Assembly (NCBI GenBank): GCA_033065855.1
Contig: JAVXUO010002473.1
Location: 62,001-126,000 of the forward strand
Direction of reading: 5' to 3'
DNA: 64,000 nt
Origin: Escallonia rubra
Taxonomy: Eukaryota; Streptophyta; Magnoliopsida; Escalloniales; Escalloniaceae
Under the pieces are notes generated by a model that saw only the letters and a list, made by a program, of their open reading frames with translations, was not told the origin of the DNA and searched no databases. A program made the translations under genes and the position numbers. Position 1 is the first letter of the stretch, and each line of letters begins with the position of its first letter. Positions 1 to 10,422 of the stretch are shown piece by piece.

Positions 1-1389
1 CATGGTGTTTGCTGGTGTTGAGCGGGGGCAAATTTGGTGGATATTTAAGTAGATTGGCTGTGTTGTAAAATACGGTGGTGGTGGGTCAGTTTTGCATGTC
101 CCATGGTGGTTGGTGGTGTTACGATGGTGGCACGATGGTGGTTAGTGGTTGGTGGTTAGTGGTTGGTGGTTAAAGTTGCAGGGGGCAGGGAGCGATGGTA
201 ATGGTGATTTGAGAATGACATGCAAAAGGGAAGGGAGGGAGAGGAGGGGAGGACGGAGGCTAATTATACCCTTTCAGACAAGTTTTTATAATCGTTTCCA
301 TTCTGTATGGTAAGCGGATAAGCGATATTAAAGCGTAAAACACTATCACTGGCTGTAATTTATCTTAAAACTCAAGGATTTAAGTGATATATTTCCTAAT
401 ACTTAAGCTTATATTTGCTTTTGAAAATCAATCATAAACGAGCTCGAAGTTTGAATCTAGCAAATTTTTTATAGTACTTCAGCACGTGATATTTGTGGAC
501 TTCTCCCTTCATTGCCAATAGGCTTTGAATTAGATTTAAAATAAAATCTACCACTACTCATTTTAATTCATTTACGTATTTGGCTCACTCAAAAGAACTA
601 TGGCCACATGTGTGGGGCCGTATTAACATGTATATGATCCCCGTGTCGGGGAAATTAATTATCATTAACACTTCAATATGTATAAAAGTATTGTGTGTCT
701 CGATCTCTCCTCGTCACTGATTAGTTTTGAGTTGGGCTTGGAGTTCAAATTGTTTTTAGTGACGCCTTTTATCCGCTGCTATTGCCAAGTGCGAGTAGTC
801 ATCGATGACAAATAACTCGAACTTGGCTCCAAAGGTATCATGGCATAGAATGTTTGAGACTCTATTTATTTTACTTTTTTTTAGTCTCTCTTATGCGGTT
901 AACATTTATTAGATTTCTTATTAAAGGAACCGAAAAAAAAACACTATATACCTTTGGATATACAATATTGATGTTTAGCCCCCTCGTTTTGGCTTTCAAA
1001 TGTGTGAAAAATAGAATTCAAACAACATATAGTGGCCAATACTTGATAATTTCAAGCCCCACCGTGAGAGGTGCTATTGGAAATAAAACAGGATGCATTA
1101 GGCTTCCAAGGATCTCGCCAGTCTTTCTCTTATCTTTTGTATCCAGAAAAAAAAAAAGGAAGAAGAAAAAGATTACATGGATCAAACGAATTCAAGTACA
1201 TCTACAAGACATTCTGCAATGTAATGATGTTAGCAGCTTGGACTAGCAGAGGTGGAGTCACAGACACACTCATATAGGTATGTAGACATTATGTACGATG
1301 GTTCTTGCCGTCCGCCAAAGCTGTGCGTTGGTGCATGTAATTGCTTTTGCCAACCCCCCAAAGCACCACATAAGAACAAAGGTAACTAT
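1..1389. other. Gene-less left edge, GGTGG-rich then AT-rich
   Basis: No gene is recognised. The first ~210 bases are rich in GGT/GGTGG and contain short tandem repeats of GTGGTTAGTGGTTG around 130-175. Similar GGTGG or CCACC tracts occur inside transposable elements elsewhere in the window, so this may be the end of an element that begins outside. The rest is AT-rich, and its open frames are short with no familiar motif. Confidence 0.5.
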
Positions 1390-2280
1390 CGATAATCTCG
1401 GTGCGATCTTGAATATGTATTATAATAATTCATAAGATTTTTCATAAAATTTTGCTACAAAACTAACTACTATAACAACAAAGGTAACAGAGAGGACCTC
1501 TAGAGGCCATTATACTTGCGTTTCCTTTGCCTACCCTCTGATATACACTTAGCATGCACAATTGGACCTAACTGAGACCTATCCACGCCTGCTGCTGATC
1601 CGGTGGGTGAATTCATGTACACAGCCCCTTTATACATCCATTCCTCGGTCTCGTCACTGTAAAAATCATCAAAAGACTCTCGACAGAGCGCACAAATCTT
1701 CTGATCCTCATCGGCCGGAACAGCCAGTTCTTTTTCAGCCTTCTTTTGCACAAGATCCTCGGTGGGTCGAAACCAAGGAACGGCTTCAGTTCCCACTGCC
1801 TCTGCTGCTCCACGGAGCCACATGCTTGCACTAACAAACCACTTACGAGAAGCATTCTTCTTACGGTTTCTAGATGTCCGGTTCTTTCTCACATGCCAGT
1901 CCATATGGCTGCTGTGCTCCTCTTGGCGTTTGAACCGGAGACCGCATGTCGTACATTGTCTGGGGAGATCAGCGTACAAAGCCTTTATTGCAGATTCGTG
2001 ACGCCTCTTAAGCAGGTTACGATCAAACTCTACTCCCACAGAATCCTGAACAGTGAAACATACTTGGTTGAGAACATTATTCCAATGCGTAAAGTCTAAA
2101 AGCACAAACAAGAAGAAAATTTTCAGTATATGTACCTGCTGTTCTGGCGCTTGCTTTGTCAATGAGATCAAACCTTGGGCCTCGAGAAAGCCAATCAAAC
2201 CTGAAAGCGCACCCCCAGGTCGAGTGTAAGAGGCAATGGCCCCCAGATTCTCGGTGACCAGCGGCGGCATGGCTCCAGCA
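1390..2280 (-). pseudogene. PCFS4-like 3' gene fragment A
   Basis: This is a partial duplicate of the 3' end of the PCFS4-like gene at 14339-22295. It matches the last ~45 codons of that gene's exon 5 (reads [19 protein letters not shown]), the following intron, and nearly all of exon 6, including both zinc-finger regions (CTTCGLRF...HMDWH, then [19 protein letters not shown] and HAKC). The last intron of the parent is absent: HAKC is joined to [14 protein letters not shown] and a stop at about 1500. The homology continues into the 3' UTR (CCTCTAGAGG). The intron that is kept happens to be open in frame, so one 256-codon frame (1500-2270) runs through the whole copy. About 110 bp of 3' flank (from ~1390) is shared with fragment B. 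The copy lacks the CID domain and most of the protein. It is probably a pseudogene, although a short zinc-finger peptide is possible. Confidence 0.85.
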
Positions 2281-2317
2281 ATCTTGTAAACTCAAGCATA
2301 ATCAGACGCATTTAGTC

Positions 2318-2425
2318 TTATATATATACAGCGGTGAAGACCTTTCCCACATGGGAAAGGATTCTAAATTTCTATTTTGGTATCCTTTCCCAAAAGGGAA
2401 AGGATTCTATATATATACACAGCGG
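2318..2425. repeat. Two short palindromes between direct repeats (MITE-like)
   Basis: CCTTTCCCACATGGGAAAGG (2341-2360) and CCTTTCCCAAAAGGGAAAGG (2384-2403) are near-identical perfect palindromes, each followed by ATTCTA. They are bracketed by ACAGCGGTGAAGACC and ACAGCGGTTAAGACC and by TATATATA tracts. A diverged relative (TTTCCACATGAAAAAGGACTC, then TATTTTGGTATCC) lies at about 8441-8480. This is probably a small non-autonomous element of unknown family. Confidence 0.55.
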
Positions 2426-3572
2426 TTAAGACCTATGTTCCCTCACCAAGTACTACATCGAAGTGCTTTTGAACTTTAATTTTGTCGTAGTGTTACGCAA
2501 CTCAGAAGATATTTTTTGGAATTTGATTGGTAGGAATTTGTCCTTAATACTATGGCTTATTTTTGGTAGAATACACACATTATGTTAGTATACGTGCTAT
2601 TCATATATCAAAATACTGTTTGAAAAGATTTCAACCATCAAATCATATCTTATAATACACAAACATTACACTACATGAAGAAAAAAAATGAATCTTTTCA
2701 AAATACTGTTACCGATCTTTTTGACAGATATTCTACAGTCATGTCGACAAATGTATCAAAAAATAACACTTCCTCACAAAAACTAATTGAGGATGATTTA
2801 ATGAGTCAAACGTGTCCTATAAAATTTGGTCATGTATGCACCTCAATTGAACTGCATCCTTCTCCCATTGTTAGACGAAAGACGACCCGACTATTTGGTA
2901 TATAACCTAACACACTTCATTTTTTACCTTAAAGCGTATAGCTGGAAATCCTAGAATGATACCACCTTTTCATTCTTGCAATTGGTTGCAAGATTAATTG
3001 TTAAGAGACATGCTTCAACATGCTTCAACTTCAAAATCTACACCATGCCCTAATGTTTTTATTTCCTTTATTTATTTTGCCTTTGTTTGATATCTTTAGT
3101 GCAGCAACATTCTTGTGGTGACTTCTTTCACTCTAGTGCCTCTTGTCATTTAACTTTGGCATCTTCTTTTATTTCAGATTTGGTTTCCAATAGTAGCGAG
3201 AGCTGCTTTTGTTCGGCTCGTCATGCGTATTAGGATACACAAGTAGGCAAATGAAGCGTTGGGTAAATATTATTTTGATATGGATGTAATCCACAGGAGG
3301 ACTGTCACGAAGAAACTGTTTATGGTATAAGTATTGCTACTAGCAAGGGATCTCATCTACCATTGTTAGAGCTTTGTGTAGATAGCACTTTTTCCATGGC
3401 ATTTAAGTCAAAAAATAAACGTGAAACAAGAACCCCTAAGCTTAAACAGTACTGCAAGGTAACTTTGATTAGGGATGTTTCAGAATGGCTAACCTTTGCA
3501 TGTTTGGAGTTGATATAATGAATATTCGGCTTTTCGTACTTAGCTACGCCTGGAACCTATAATCTTGTCTAT
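2426..3572. other. Gene-less interval
   Basis: AT-rich sequence with no recognisable gene. A 76-codon frame at 2675-2905 shows no family motif and no splice or promoter context. 3180-3460 has slightly higher GC and could be a worn coding relic, but it is broken in all frames. Confidence 0.4.
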
Positions 3573-3580
3573 AGTTTCTG

Positions 3581-4655
3581 TAGAGGTGTCAAAGGGCCAG
3601 GCATGGGCCGGCCTAGCCCGGGCTCAGAGCGCCAGGAAAAGGGCCGGGCCATTTAGGGCTTCGGGCCTTGGAAATCGGGCTAGGCCTGGGCCGGGCGCAA
3701 ATCTAGGAAATGGAGGCCCAAGCCCTAGGGCCGGGCCCGGGCCACTTTTTTGTGTTACAAAAAATATTAATTCACAAAATAAATGCAATTGATAGACCCT
3801 AAACCATTCAAGATCTCTTTCGTGGCTAATGAAGTGCCTTAGAGCTTTACTTTTACTCTATCTGAGAATATTGATTAGTAACAAAGAGTAATTTTGTTCA
3901 CAAAAAAGACAATCTTTTCACAGGAGAAAATATAACTTTTAGTCATTAAGTTTTTTGTTATCTAAACTCAATAATGGATACCAACAAAACTTTTTTCAAT
4001 GATATCTCTAAAAGTTTTCACTTAAACATACCTCTAGCTTTGCATTTTACGTAGTATTAGGTATCTCATTAGAAGCATGCATCATTAGACCACTTTTACC
4101 AAGAACTTTCTCGTGTTTTCTGGAGTTATATTCCCCATTTTCATTGCCTAAATTGTGTTGTTTCTAGTTCCTAGACAAACAAACATATATTTTATCTTCA
4201 TAATTCCATGAAACTAATACAGAGGAGCCTTGCAAGTAAAAGTAGATAAAGAAGTAGGAATCATCATCATGAGCTGAAAAGAAATGTACGTGTCCAAAAA
4301 GTTAAGTAAAAAGAGAAAAATATGAGGTAGAGAGAGAATGAGGCGCGAGAAAGAAAGGGAAATAAAAAAAATAACTCAAAATGGTTTTGGGTCAGATTTA
4401 GAGCCAAAGGGCTGAGCCAAAATAGGGCCAAAAAAAAAAACCAGAACCGGGCCAAAGGTCGGGCCTGACCCCGGCCTTTTTAGAGCCGGGCAAGACCAAA
4501 TTTGGAAAATATTAGGCCTGGCCCTAGCTCTGGCCCAAGGCCCTAAGGGTTAGGACTAGCATTATTCATCTTTAGGGCCGGGCCAACCCAACCCAGGCCT
4601 ATTTAGAGCCGGGTTGGGCCGGCCCGGGGGCAGCTCGGCCTTTTTGACATCTCTA
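3581..4655. mobile_element. Non-autonomous hAT-type element with GGCC-rich ends
   Basis: The termini are imperfect inverted repeats: TAGAGGTGTCAAAGGGCC on the left and the complement of GGCCTTTTTGACATCTCTA on the right. They are flanked by an 8-bp target duplication with one mismatch (AGTTTCTG at 3573-3580, AGTTTTTG at 4656-4663), which is the hAT signature. About 160-200 bp at each end is dense in GGGCC/GGCCC, typical of subterminal transposase-binding repeats in such elements. The middle is AT-rich with no transposase, so the element depends on a partner elsewhere. Confidence 0.75.
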
Positions 4656-4794
4656 AGTTTTTGCATCTTACTATGAGGTGTTCATGAAGAGCGGTTATTG
4701 GTTTCACTTCTTATTCATGCTTTTGTTTTCCTTTTTTGCCTTTCAATCCCTTTTAATTCATTTACCTCTTATATGCTATACGTAAGCATTAATT

Positions 4795-5244
4795 CTTTTC
4801 TATCAATCTCGGTGCTCGAATATTTATTATAATAATTCATAAGATTTTTCATAAAATTTTGCCACAAAACTAATTACTATAAAAACAAAGGTAACAGAGG
4901 ACCTCTAGAGGCCATTATACTTCCGTTTCCTTTGCCTACCCTCTGATATACACTCAGCATGCACAATTGGACCAAACTGAGACTTATCCATGTCTCTTGC
5001 TAATCCGGTGGGAGCATTCATGTAGACATCCCCTTTATACATCCATTCTTCGGTCTGATCACGTAAAAAATCATCAAAAGACTCTCGACAGAACGCACGA
5101 ATCTTCTGATCCTCATCGGTTAGAACAGGCAATTCTTTTTCATCCTTCCTTCCATAGGATCATTGGTGAGTAGAAACCAAGGAAACCCTTCAAACGACAT
5201 GCTTGAACTAATTAAGAAACCACTTATGAGAATCATATTTCTTA
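4795..5244 (-). pseudogene. PCFS4-like fragment B, 3' part (left of MULE insertion)
   Basis: This is the second partial copy of the PCFS4-like 3' end. From the right it reads the second zinc-finger region ([34 protein letters not shown]) and ends with [16 protein letters not shown] and a stop near 4905. It shares with fragment A the loss of the parent's last intron and about 110 bp of 3' flank, so A and B descend from one altered intermediate. A deletion removes the stretch after the first zinc finger (near 5150-5210), and a transposon separates this part from its continuation at 6684. Confidence 0.85.
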
Positions 5245-6683
5245 GGATAAATTACACACGGCATCCCTGAGATTTGTTCTAAACTACACACGGCTTCGCC
5301 TAAGTATTTTTATTACTCTCCACCCCATGTAGTTTGTCATTTTATTACATATGACTCAGTTCCTTTAGGACACTGTGAGAAAAAATTAGGGCAACATTGA
5401 TTTATTACGATATACTTAAAATACCCTTATGTGTTCCTCCTCCCTCTCACCAGAAAAAGCCAAGTTACTGCCGCCACGTCTGCTCGCCATCACTGGTGAC
5501 GTTGCATCACGGAGAGAGCAGGGGAAAGGAGAACACGTTGCATCACGGTCGCCTCTCTCTCTCTCTCTCTCTCTCTCGCTCTCTATCTCTATCTCTCTCA
5601 CATCACAATATGTAGTAACATTGGATTGAATCGATCTGTATCTCACTTGTGTGAGAGAGTCATCGGGAAAAAAACCCTAATTTCGATGCAATCTTCTCTC
5701 AAATCAATTCCCTAAAGTTCCTGCTGTGAAATTGTCCAGCGTTTTCTTCAAGTTCCTGTTGAAGCACCGTTTACATAAACGAATCTAGAACCCGTTGGAT
5801 GACGATGACTCCTCGTTCGGCTTCTCTTCGAGGCTGGAGGAGTCGATCACCGCCGCAAACCCGTCGTTTAGCGACGGCGGTGTCACCACCACAGACATCC
5901 ATTTCGATCCCCTCACCTCCCTCGTCATCCACATCTTCCTCCCAAACACCTGCCTCGACTTCGATCTCAGCTTTAAAGCCACTAGGGTTAAGGCAGGGAC
6001 GAAGAGATCAAATTCGAATTTCAGATCCGTTCCTCATTTGTTGGGGTTAATCATCATAGACAACCAGTGCTTCTTGGTTATGCTTTAATTGCATATAAGT
6101 CTGAGGTGTCCTTTACCTGGATTTTTCAAGCATGGCTCAGGGCAATGTCAGGACGCCATCCTCTAACAATAATAGCCAATCAAGATGAGGCTATTTAGCA
6201 TTCGATTGCATAATTTTTTTTGGGGACACGTCATCGCTTCTCTGCTTGGCATATCATCTCAAAGGAACAGGAGAATTTGGGTACATTGCGTTCCATGAAC
6301 TCTGGGTTCAAATATGAATATAAAATTTGCATCTCACAAAGTCAAACAACAAATGAATTTGATTTTGCATTGAATCCGAGTTTCAGCCTCCACTGTCGTC
6401 GTAATAGTTACAGTTGTACGAAATCCATAATTTGATGAACGGCTTGTGTGCTGGCAGTGGGTATGGCAGTCTTCAGAGTGTTATCGTGTGTGTGCGTGTG
6501 TGTGAAAGAGAGAGGGGGAGAGAGGGTAAATTGACGTGTTTATTAGGGGTATGATCGTCATTTCATTAATTTTGTTAACTCTATTAATGGAAAAAAAAAG
6601 TGTAGCTTAGTGTAATAAAAAAAATAGATGGAGTTGTGTATAGTTTAGGGCAAAACTCAGGGGTGCTTTTGTGTAAATTACCC
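5245..6683 (+). mobile_element. Mutator-like element (MULE) with FAR1-like transposase remnant
   Basis: This 1,439-bp element is inserted in fragment B. It is flanked by a 9-bp duplication with one mismatch (TATTTCTTA 5236-5244, TACTTCTTA 6684-6692). The ends form an imperfect inverted repeat of about 55 bp (GGATAAATTACACACGG against GGGTAATTTACACAAAA, then CCCTGAG and CTAAACTA in both). Nine-base duplications and long TIRs are the MULE hallmark. Internally, about 6018-6190 reads FVGVNHHRQPVLLGYALIAY then TWIFQAWLRAMSGRHPLTII, and 6232-6390 reads HRFSAWHIISKEQENLG then YEYKICISQSQTTNEFDF. Both are characteristic of FAR1/FHY3-related MULE transposases. The frame is broken, so the element is not autonomous. 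A CT microsatellite lies at ~5552-5578. Confidence 0.85.
5640..6010 (+). other. Possible captured gene 5' end inside the MULE
   Basis: Upstream of the transposase remnant is a 5'-UTR-like stretch (AAACCCTAATTTCG, CT-rich leader). It leads into a GC-rich open frame beginning near 5795 (MDDDDSSFGFSSRLEES...). Base composition and acidic start differ from the AT-rich element ends. I do not recognise the protein. It may be a host gene fragment captured by the element (Pack-MULE) or a diverged transposase N terminus. The frame does not join the transposase relic cleanly. Confidence 0.35.
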
Positions 6684-7400
6684 TACTTCTTATGGTTTCT
6701 AGATGTCCAGTTCTTTCTCACATGCCAGTCCATATGGCTACTGTGCTCCTCTTGGCATTTGAACCGAAGACTTACATTATCTCGGGAGATCAGCGTATAC
6801 AAAGCAATTATTACAGACTCGTGACGCTTCTTAACCAGGTTTGCATCAAACTTGACTCCAACAGAATCCTAAACAATGAATAAAGTCTAAAAGCACAAAC
6901 AAAAATAAAATTTGCATTTTATGTACCTGTACTGGTGCTTGTTTTGTCAATGAGATCAAATCTTGGGCCACAGAAAACCGATCAAACCTGAAAGTGCACT
7001 CCTAGGTCGAGTTTTAGAGGCAATGGCTCCCAGATTTTCAGATTCTAAGTGAACGGTAACGTTTGCAATGAGAGAGGATGGAGCTCTAGAGGCAGCAGCG
7101 ACATGGCACAACCACTCAATTGACAAGAGCTATCTATATTCATAAACGGCATAAGTGCTTGCATAGCAAGGAACGCATGCGGTAATAGTGGGTTTGAAGT
7201 TACATTTGGCAACATATATCCACAACTTGAGGGCGGCACTGCCAAATGAGATGGGTTTGAAACTGTAGCCTGTGGAACCAAATTGGGTTGAACCTTCTCA
7301 TGCATCGGTAATTTCGCTGGAATGTGGTGGTTGCCGATGGACTTGCTGATTAAAGGAGATTTGTCCACCATGCTGTTTAAGAACCAAAGGTTAATGCCTA
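6684..7400 (-). pseudogene. PCFS4-like fragment B, 5' part (right of MULE insertion)
   Basis: Continuation of fragment B beyond the MULE. It holds the start of exon 6 (zinc finger 1 region, HMDWHVRK), the retained exon 5/6 intron (about 6870-6925) and part of exon 5 (NPSHLAVPPSSCGYMLPNV, MQALMPFMN, LPLELHPLSLQT). Exon 6 has lost bases that encode the CTTC region, and exon 5 carries frameshifts, so no product related to the parent can be made. The right edge abuts the 5' end of an LTR sequence (TGTCACGTCCCGAGATCATG at 7402). Fragment C has the same junction partner. Confidence 0.85.
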
Positions 7401-7401
7401 G

Positions 7402-8392
7402 TGTCACGTCCCGAGATCATGACAACCTACTTTGCAATGCAGGCGCCGACTAGATTGTCTTGCAGGCGATGATAGAGCAGATTCTTAGCTGCATGCAGTG
7501 CTTGTGTGTCAATATGTGTCCAAAATTATGTAGATTTGTATACAGTTATGCAAAGTGGTCTGGTCTTGTATAGAAATTAAAGTCAGGGAAGTTTAGAGAA
7601 AACTTTGGAAGCATGATTGTAGTCGTGTGATCGAATAAATCTAGGCCATCCACTGAGGATGTGGACTAGTATAAATAGTAGTGTGTCATTTGTACATATC
7701 ATCCAAGAGTTTTATCCTAAAAGTGGTGGAGAACTTAGGCCCCGTGCGCTTACAATATTCGTTTTCTGTTTTTAGCAATGATGATGAAAAAGATTCCTTT
7801 TTTTCGTACTTTTACCATTTTCTGTTTTTGTTTTAGATAAAATTACTCAAATAGTAACAAAAAGCTGAAAACACCTAAAATGTGTTTTCAGCTTTTTTCA
7901 CTCAAACTTAACCCAATATAAGAAAAAATAGCTACATTTTTTTTGGTGAAAATGATAAAAGTACAGGAACGGATTTTCAAACTGAATATGAAAATCATGA
8001 AAATGAAAACAGAAAACAAATATTGTAAGCGTACGGGGCCCAGTGATCCAAGAGTATCTGAGTGGTCGGGGAGATCAAGCCTCCTTGTAATACCTTCATT
8101 CTTGTAATAAAATCCTATATAGCCAACTTTGCCTATTGTGTGTGAGTGTGAGTTGGGGAGACTAGCGAGCTACACACCAAACTAAGGAGCGAGATGGAAA
8201 CGTCGGGGAAGAGTTTGCCAAGGAAAACCCTTCAAGGCCAAGGAAGGGGGATAAAGATTGGAGTGGTGCAATTGAGGATGCCGAAGCAGGCATGATGAGC
8301 CAGCTCGAGGCATTTGAGGAGCACTTGCAAAGGACTATCGTGACTAAAGTGGAGCTAGTTCTTAATAGACTAGATGATTGGCTCTCTTAAGT
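7402..8392 (+). mobile_element. LTR retrotransposon fragment (5' LTR plus gag-like start)
   Basis: The segment begins with TGTCACGTCCCGAG and contains promoter-like TATAAATAG (~7671) and an AATAAAA signal (~8107), then GAGCTACACACCA. These fit the start, U3/R and end of a plant LTR. It continues about 8190-8390 as an acidic open stretch reading EEFAKENPSRPRKGD, AEAGMMSQLEAFEEHLQ and KVELVLNRLDDWLS, resembling the N-terminal coiled part of Ty3-type gag, but without a clear ATG. A tRNA primer site was not recognised. The element stops at a TA/GA microsatellite (8393-8440). The LTR is interrupted by a hairpin MITE at 7738. Confidence 0.55.
7738..8041. mobile_element. Fold-back MITE nested in the LTR fragment
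   Basis: The ends GGCCCCGTGCGCTTACAATATT and the complement of AATATTGTAAGCGTACGGGGCC pair. Inner arms also pair (GTTTTCTGTTTT with its complement, and AAGCTGAAAACAC with GTGTTTTCAGCTT at the centre), so nearly all 304 bp could form one long imperfect hairpin. There is no coding capacity. The surrounding LTR sequence resumes on the right with CAGTGATCCAAGAG. No clear target duplication was identified, so the superfamily is undecided. Confidence 0.7.
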
Positions 8393-8440
8393 CATATATA
8401 TATATATATATATATAAAGAGAGAGAGAGAGAGAGAGAGA
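8393..8440. repeat. TA/GA compound microsatellite
   Basis: A (TA)n tract at about 8393-8416 is followed by a (GA)n tract at 8418-8440. It marks the right breakpoint of the LTR retrotransposon fragment. Confidence 0.9.
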
Positions 8441-8700
8441 TTTCCACATGAAAAAGGACTCTATTTTGGTATCCTTTTGCTTTTTTTATCTTAACATCTT
8501 AACTCCTTACTATATTTAATATTAAAAAAATTATGGATATTATTGTCCCAATTTTTGTGAACCTCTTAAAAGTACAAACAAAGTTTAATTATATTACTGC
8601 CTTTATGCTTAGTTGTATTCTTATTTTGATATATGCAGGATTGTTGTATGCGATAATCTTTACTATTATGAAGGAAAAATATTTTGTTTCAACTATACCC

Positions 8701-10374
8701 TGTCACGCCCCGATCCGGAGGTGGACCTACACATACTATTTCAAAATATTCCTGCTTACCAGAAATATAATACCCAAAGAATTTTACCAAGAACATAACC
8801 TCAAAATGATAATCAGAGCTCTAAATGTATGCCAAATCAAAAGCATTTGTATTTATCCTCAAAGTCTAATAAATGCAGCGGAAATCTAATAACAATACTC
8901 ACTTCCCAAACATTGGGGTACCAAAAGTCACTAAATCAAAAACTATTACATGGTTCTTATTTCAAAGCTACTAAGAGAATTATCAATTAAAGTTAAACTC
9001 CAAGCTTAAGCATAATGCTATTAACTCCTCTAAGCCGTCTCAGCTTAACTACCTGAAATGGGGAGAGAAAAGGGGGGTGAGCACAAAGCCCAGTAAAGAT
9101 CACACGCACACACCCACGGAGTACAACGCTGGTATTCAATAATGTGTAGCTGAGTCCAAACAAAATATATGAAAAGTGCAGGACGATGCTAAGCACGACA
9201 AATAATCTCACTTCGGGACATCCAACCCATCAAATATCAAATCAAAGTCAAAGTCAGATGAACGCAATCGAATAATTGAACTAATTATCAAATACGATAC
9301 AATCACGTAATACGTGACTGTAAAGCACGTTAAACTAAGACGCGAAGGTTGAAGTTCAAAGTTGCATACCGGTGCAATTGTCATATCATGTTGCCATCAC
9401 GTTAACCTAAGACATGAAGGTTCTAACATTAGTTCAATTCAAAGGTGGGTTAGAGCAATCTCTCAAACGTATAAGGTCGTCAACACAGAAACTTTGTACA
9501 AGTAGGATAAGCAAAGTCGATTTCAGAAGATACCTGATATTAGACTTAAATCAAAGAGGACGAAAATTCAGGTTCAACAGAAGTTGAATTGCTTCGATCC
9601 GAGTTCGTATGAAGTAGATATGAGTAAATAAAGAAGACGAGTGCTAAAGGTTCAATAAAATCAAGAACCAACAAAAAATTAACATGTGGCAAGCCACCTA
9701 GGCAGCTCCACGTGAAAGATTGCTCCCAGCAGCCTGTTTGCATTGGAACGATGATACATGCATCATCATTATTTAACATGAAGGTAAATAAATGGAAGAA
9801 ACTGGCAAAAGGGTTTAGCGTGGACCAATGACCTGAGCAGATACAAGGCTACGCACACAAACAAAGTAACAGATTCCAAACTCAACAAGATTCGAATACG
9901 TAACGTACAACAAATAAAAAAGATTTCAACTGCATATCCTTTGCAAATTTATCCAGAAGATTCAAGCCTCCATGATCTTGACGATTAACAACAAAGACGG
10001 TAACAACGAATGAAATATTCAAAAGAAAAAGCATTTTTTAAATTGGAAGGAGTATGATGAGTATAACCCTTACCTCAATTCACGCTACAAGATTCGTAAA
10101 GTTGCGTAACCTTCTGAAAGTATCAAACCAATTGTGAGTAGAACGTTGAAATCCTCAAGCCCTAATTTTCTCTTTCTTCTCCTCTCTTTCTATCAGACTA
10201 TTTAACGATAAAATACAAACTAACCAGTCTTTTTATTTCTCTAAACTTAGTAAATTACTCCAAAGGCCCCTAAAGATATGTTACTTATTCAAAAGGAATT
10301 CCAAAATATTATTAAAACTTCAAAAGTAGCCTAAGAATTAAAATAATTAATTATATATTATTTGGGGTCTTACA
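8701..10374. mobile_element. Solo LTR, 1.67 kb, 5-bp target duplication
   Basis: The sequence starts TGTCACGCCCCGATCC and ends GGGGTCTTACA, so it has the TG...CA borders of an LTR. It is flanked by a perfect 5-bp direct repeat TACCC (8696-8700 and 10375-10379). No gag or pol coding sequence lies between, which fits a solo LTR left by recombination between the two LTRs of a full element. The 5' motif TGTCACG(C/T)CCCGA is shared with the LTR fragment at 7402, suggesting related families. Short open frames inside are not genes. Confidence 0.8.
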
Positions 10375-10422
10375 TACCCGATATACTAGGTTTAAATTAA
10401 ACAACAGTCCTTATTAAAAAAA

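Noticed and set aside
2675-2905. 76-codon Lys/Asn/Ser-rich frame
   Set aside because: No start context, splice signals or similarity to a known family; AT-rich by chance.
3565-3792. 75-codon GC-rich open frame
   Set aside because: It lies in the GGCC-rich arm of the hAT-type element and is a composition artefact.
8701-10374. Full-length retrotransposon
   Set aside because: No gag or pol and only one LTR-like unit between the TACCC repeats.
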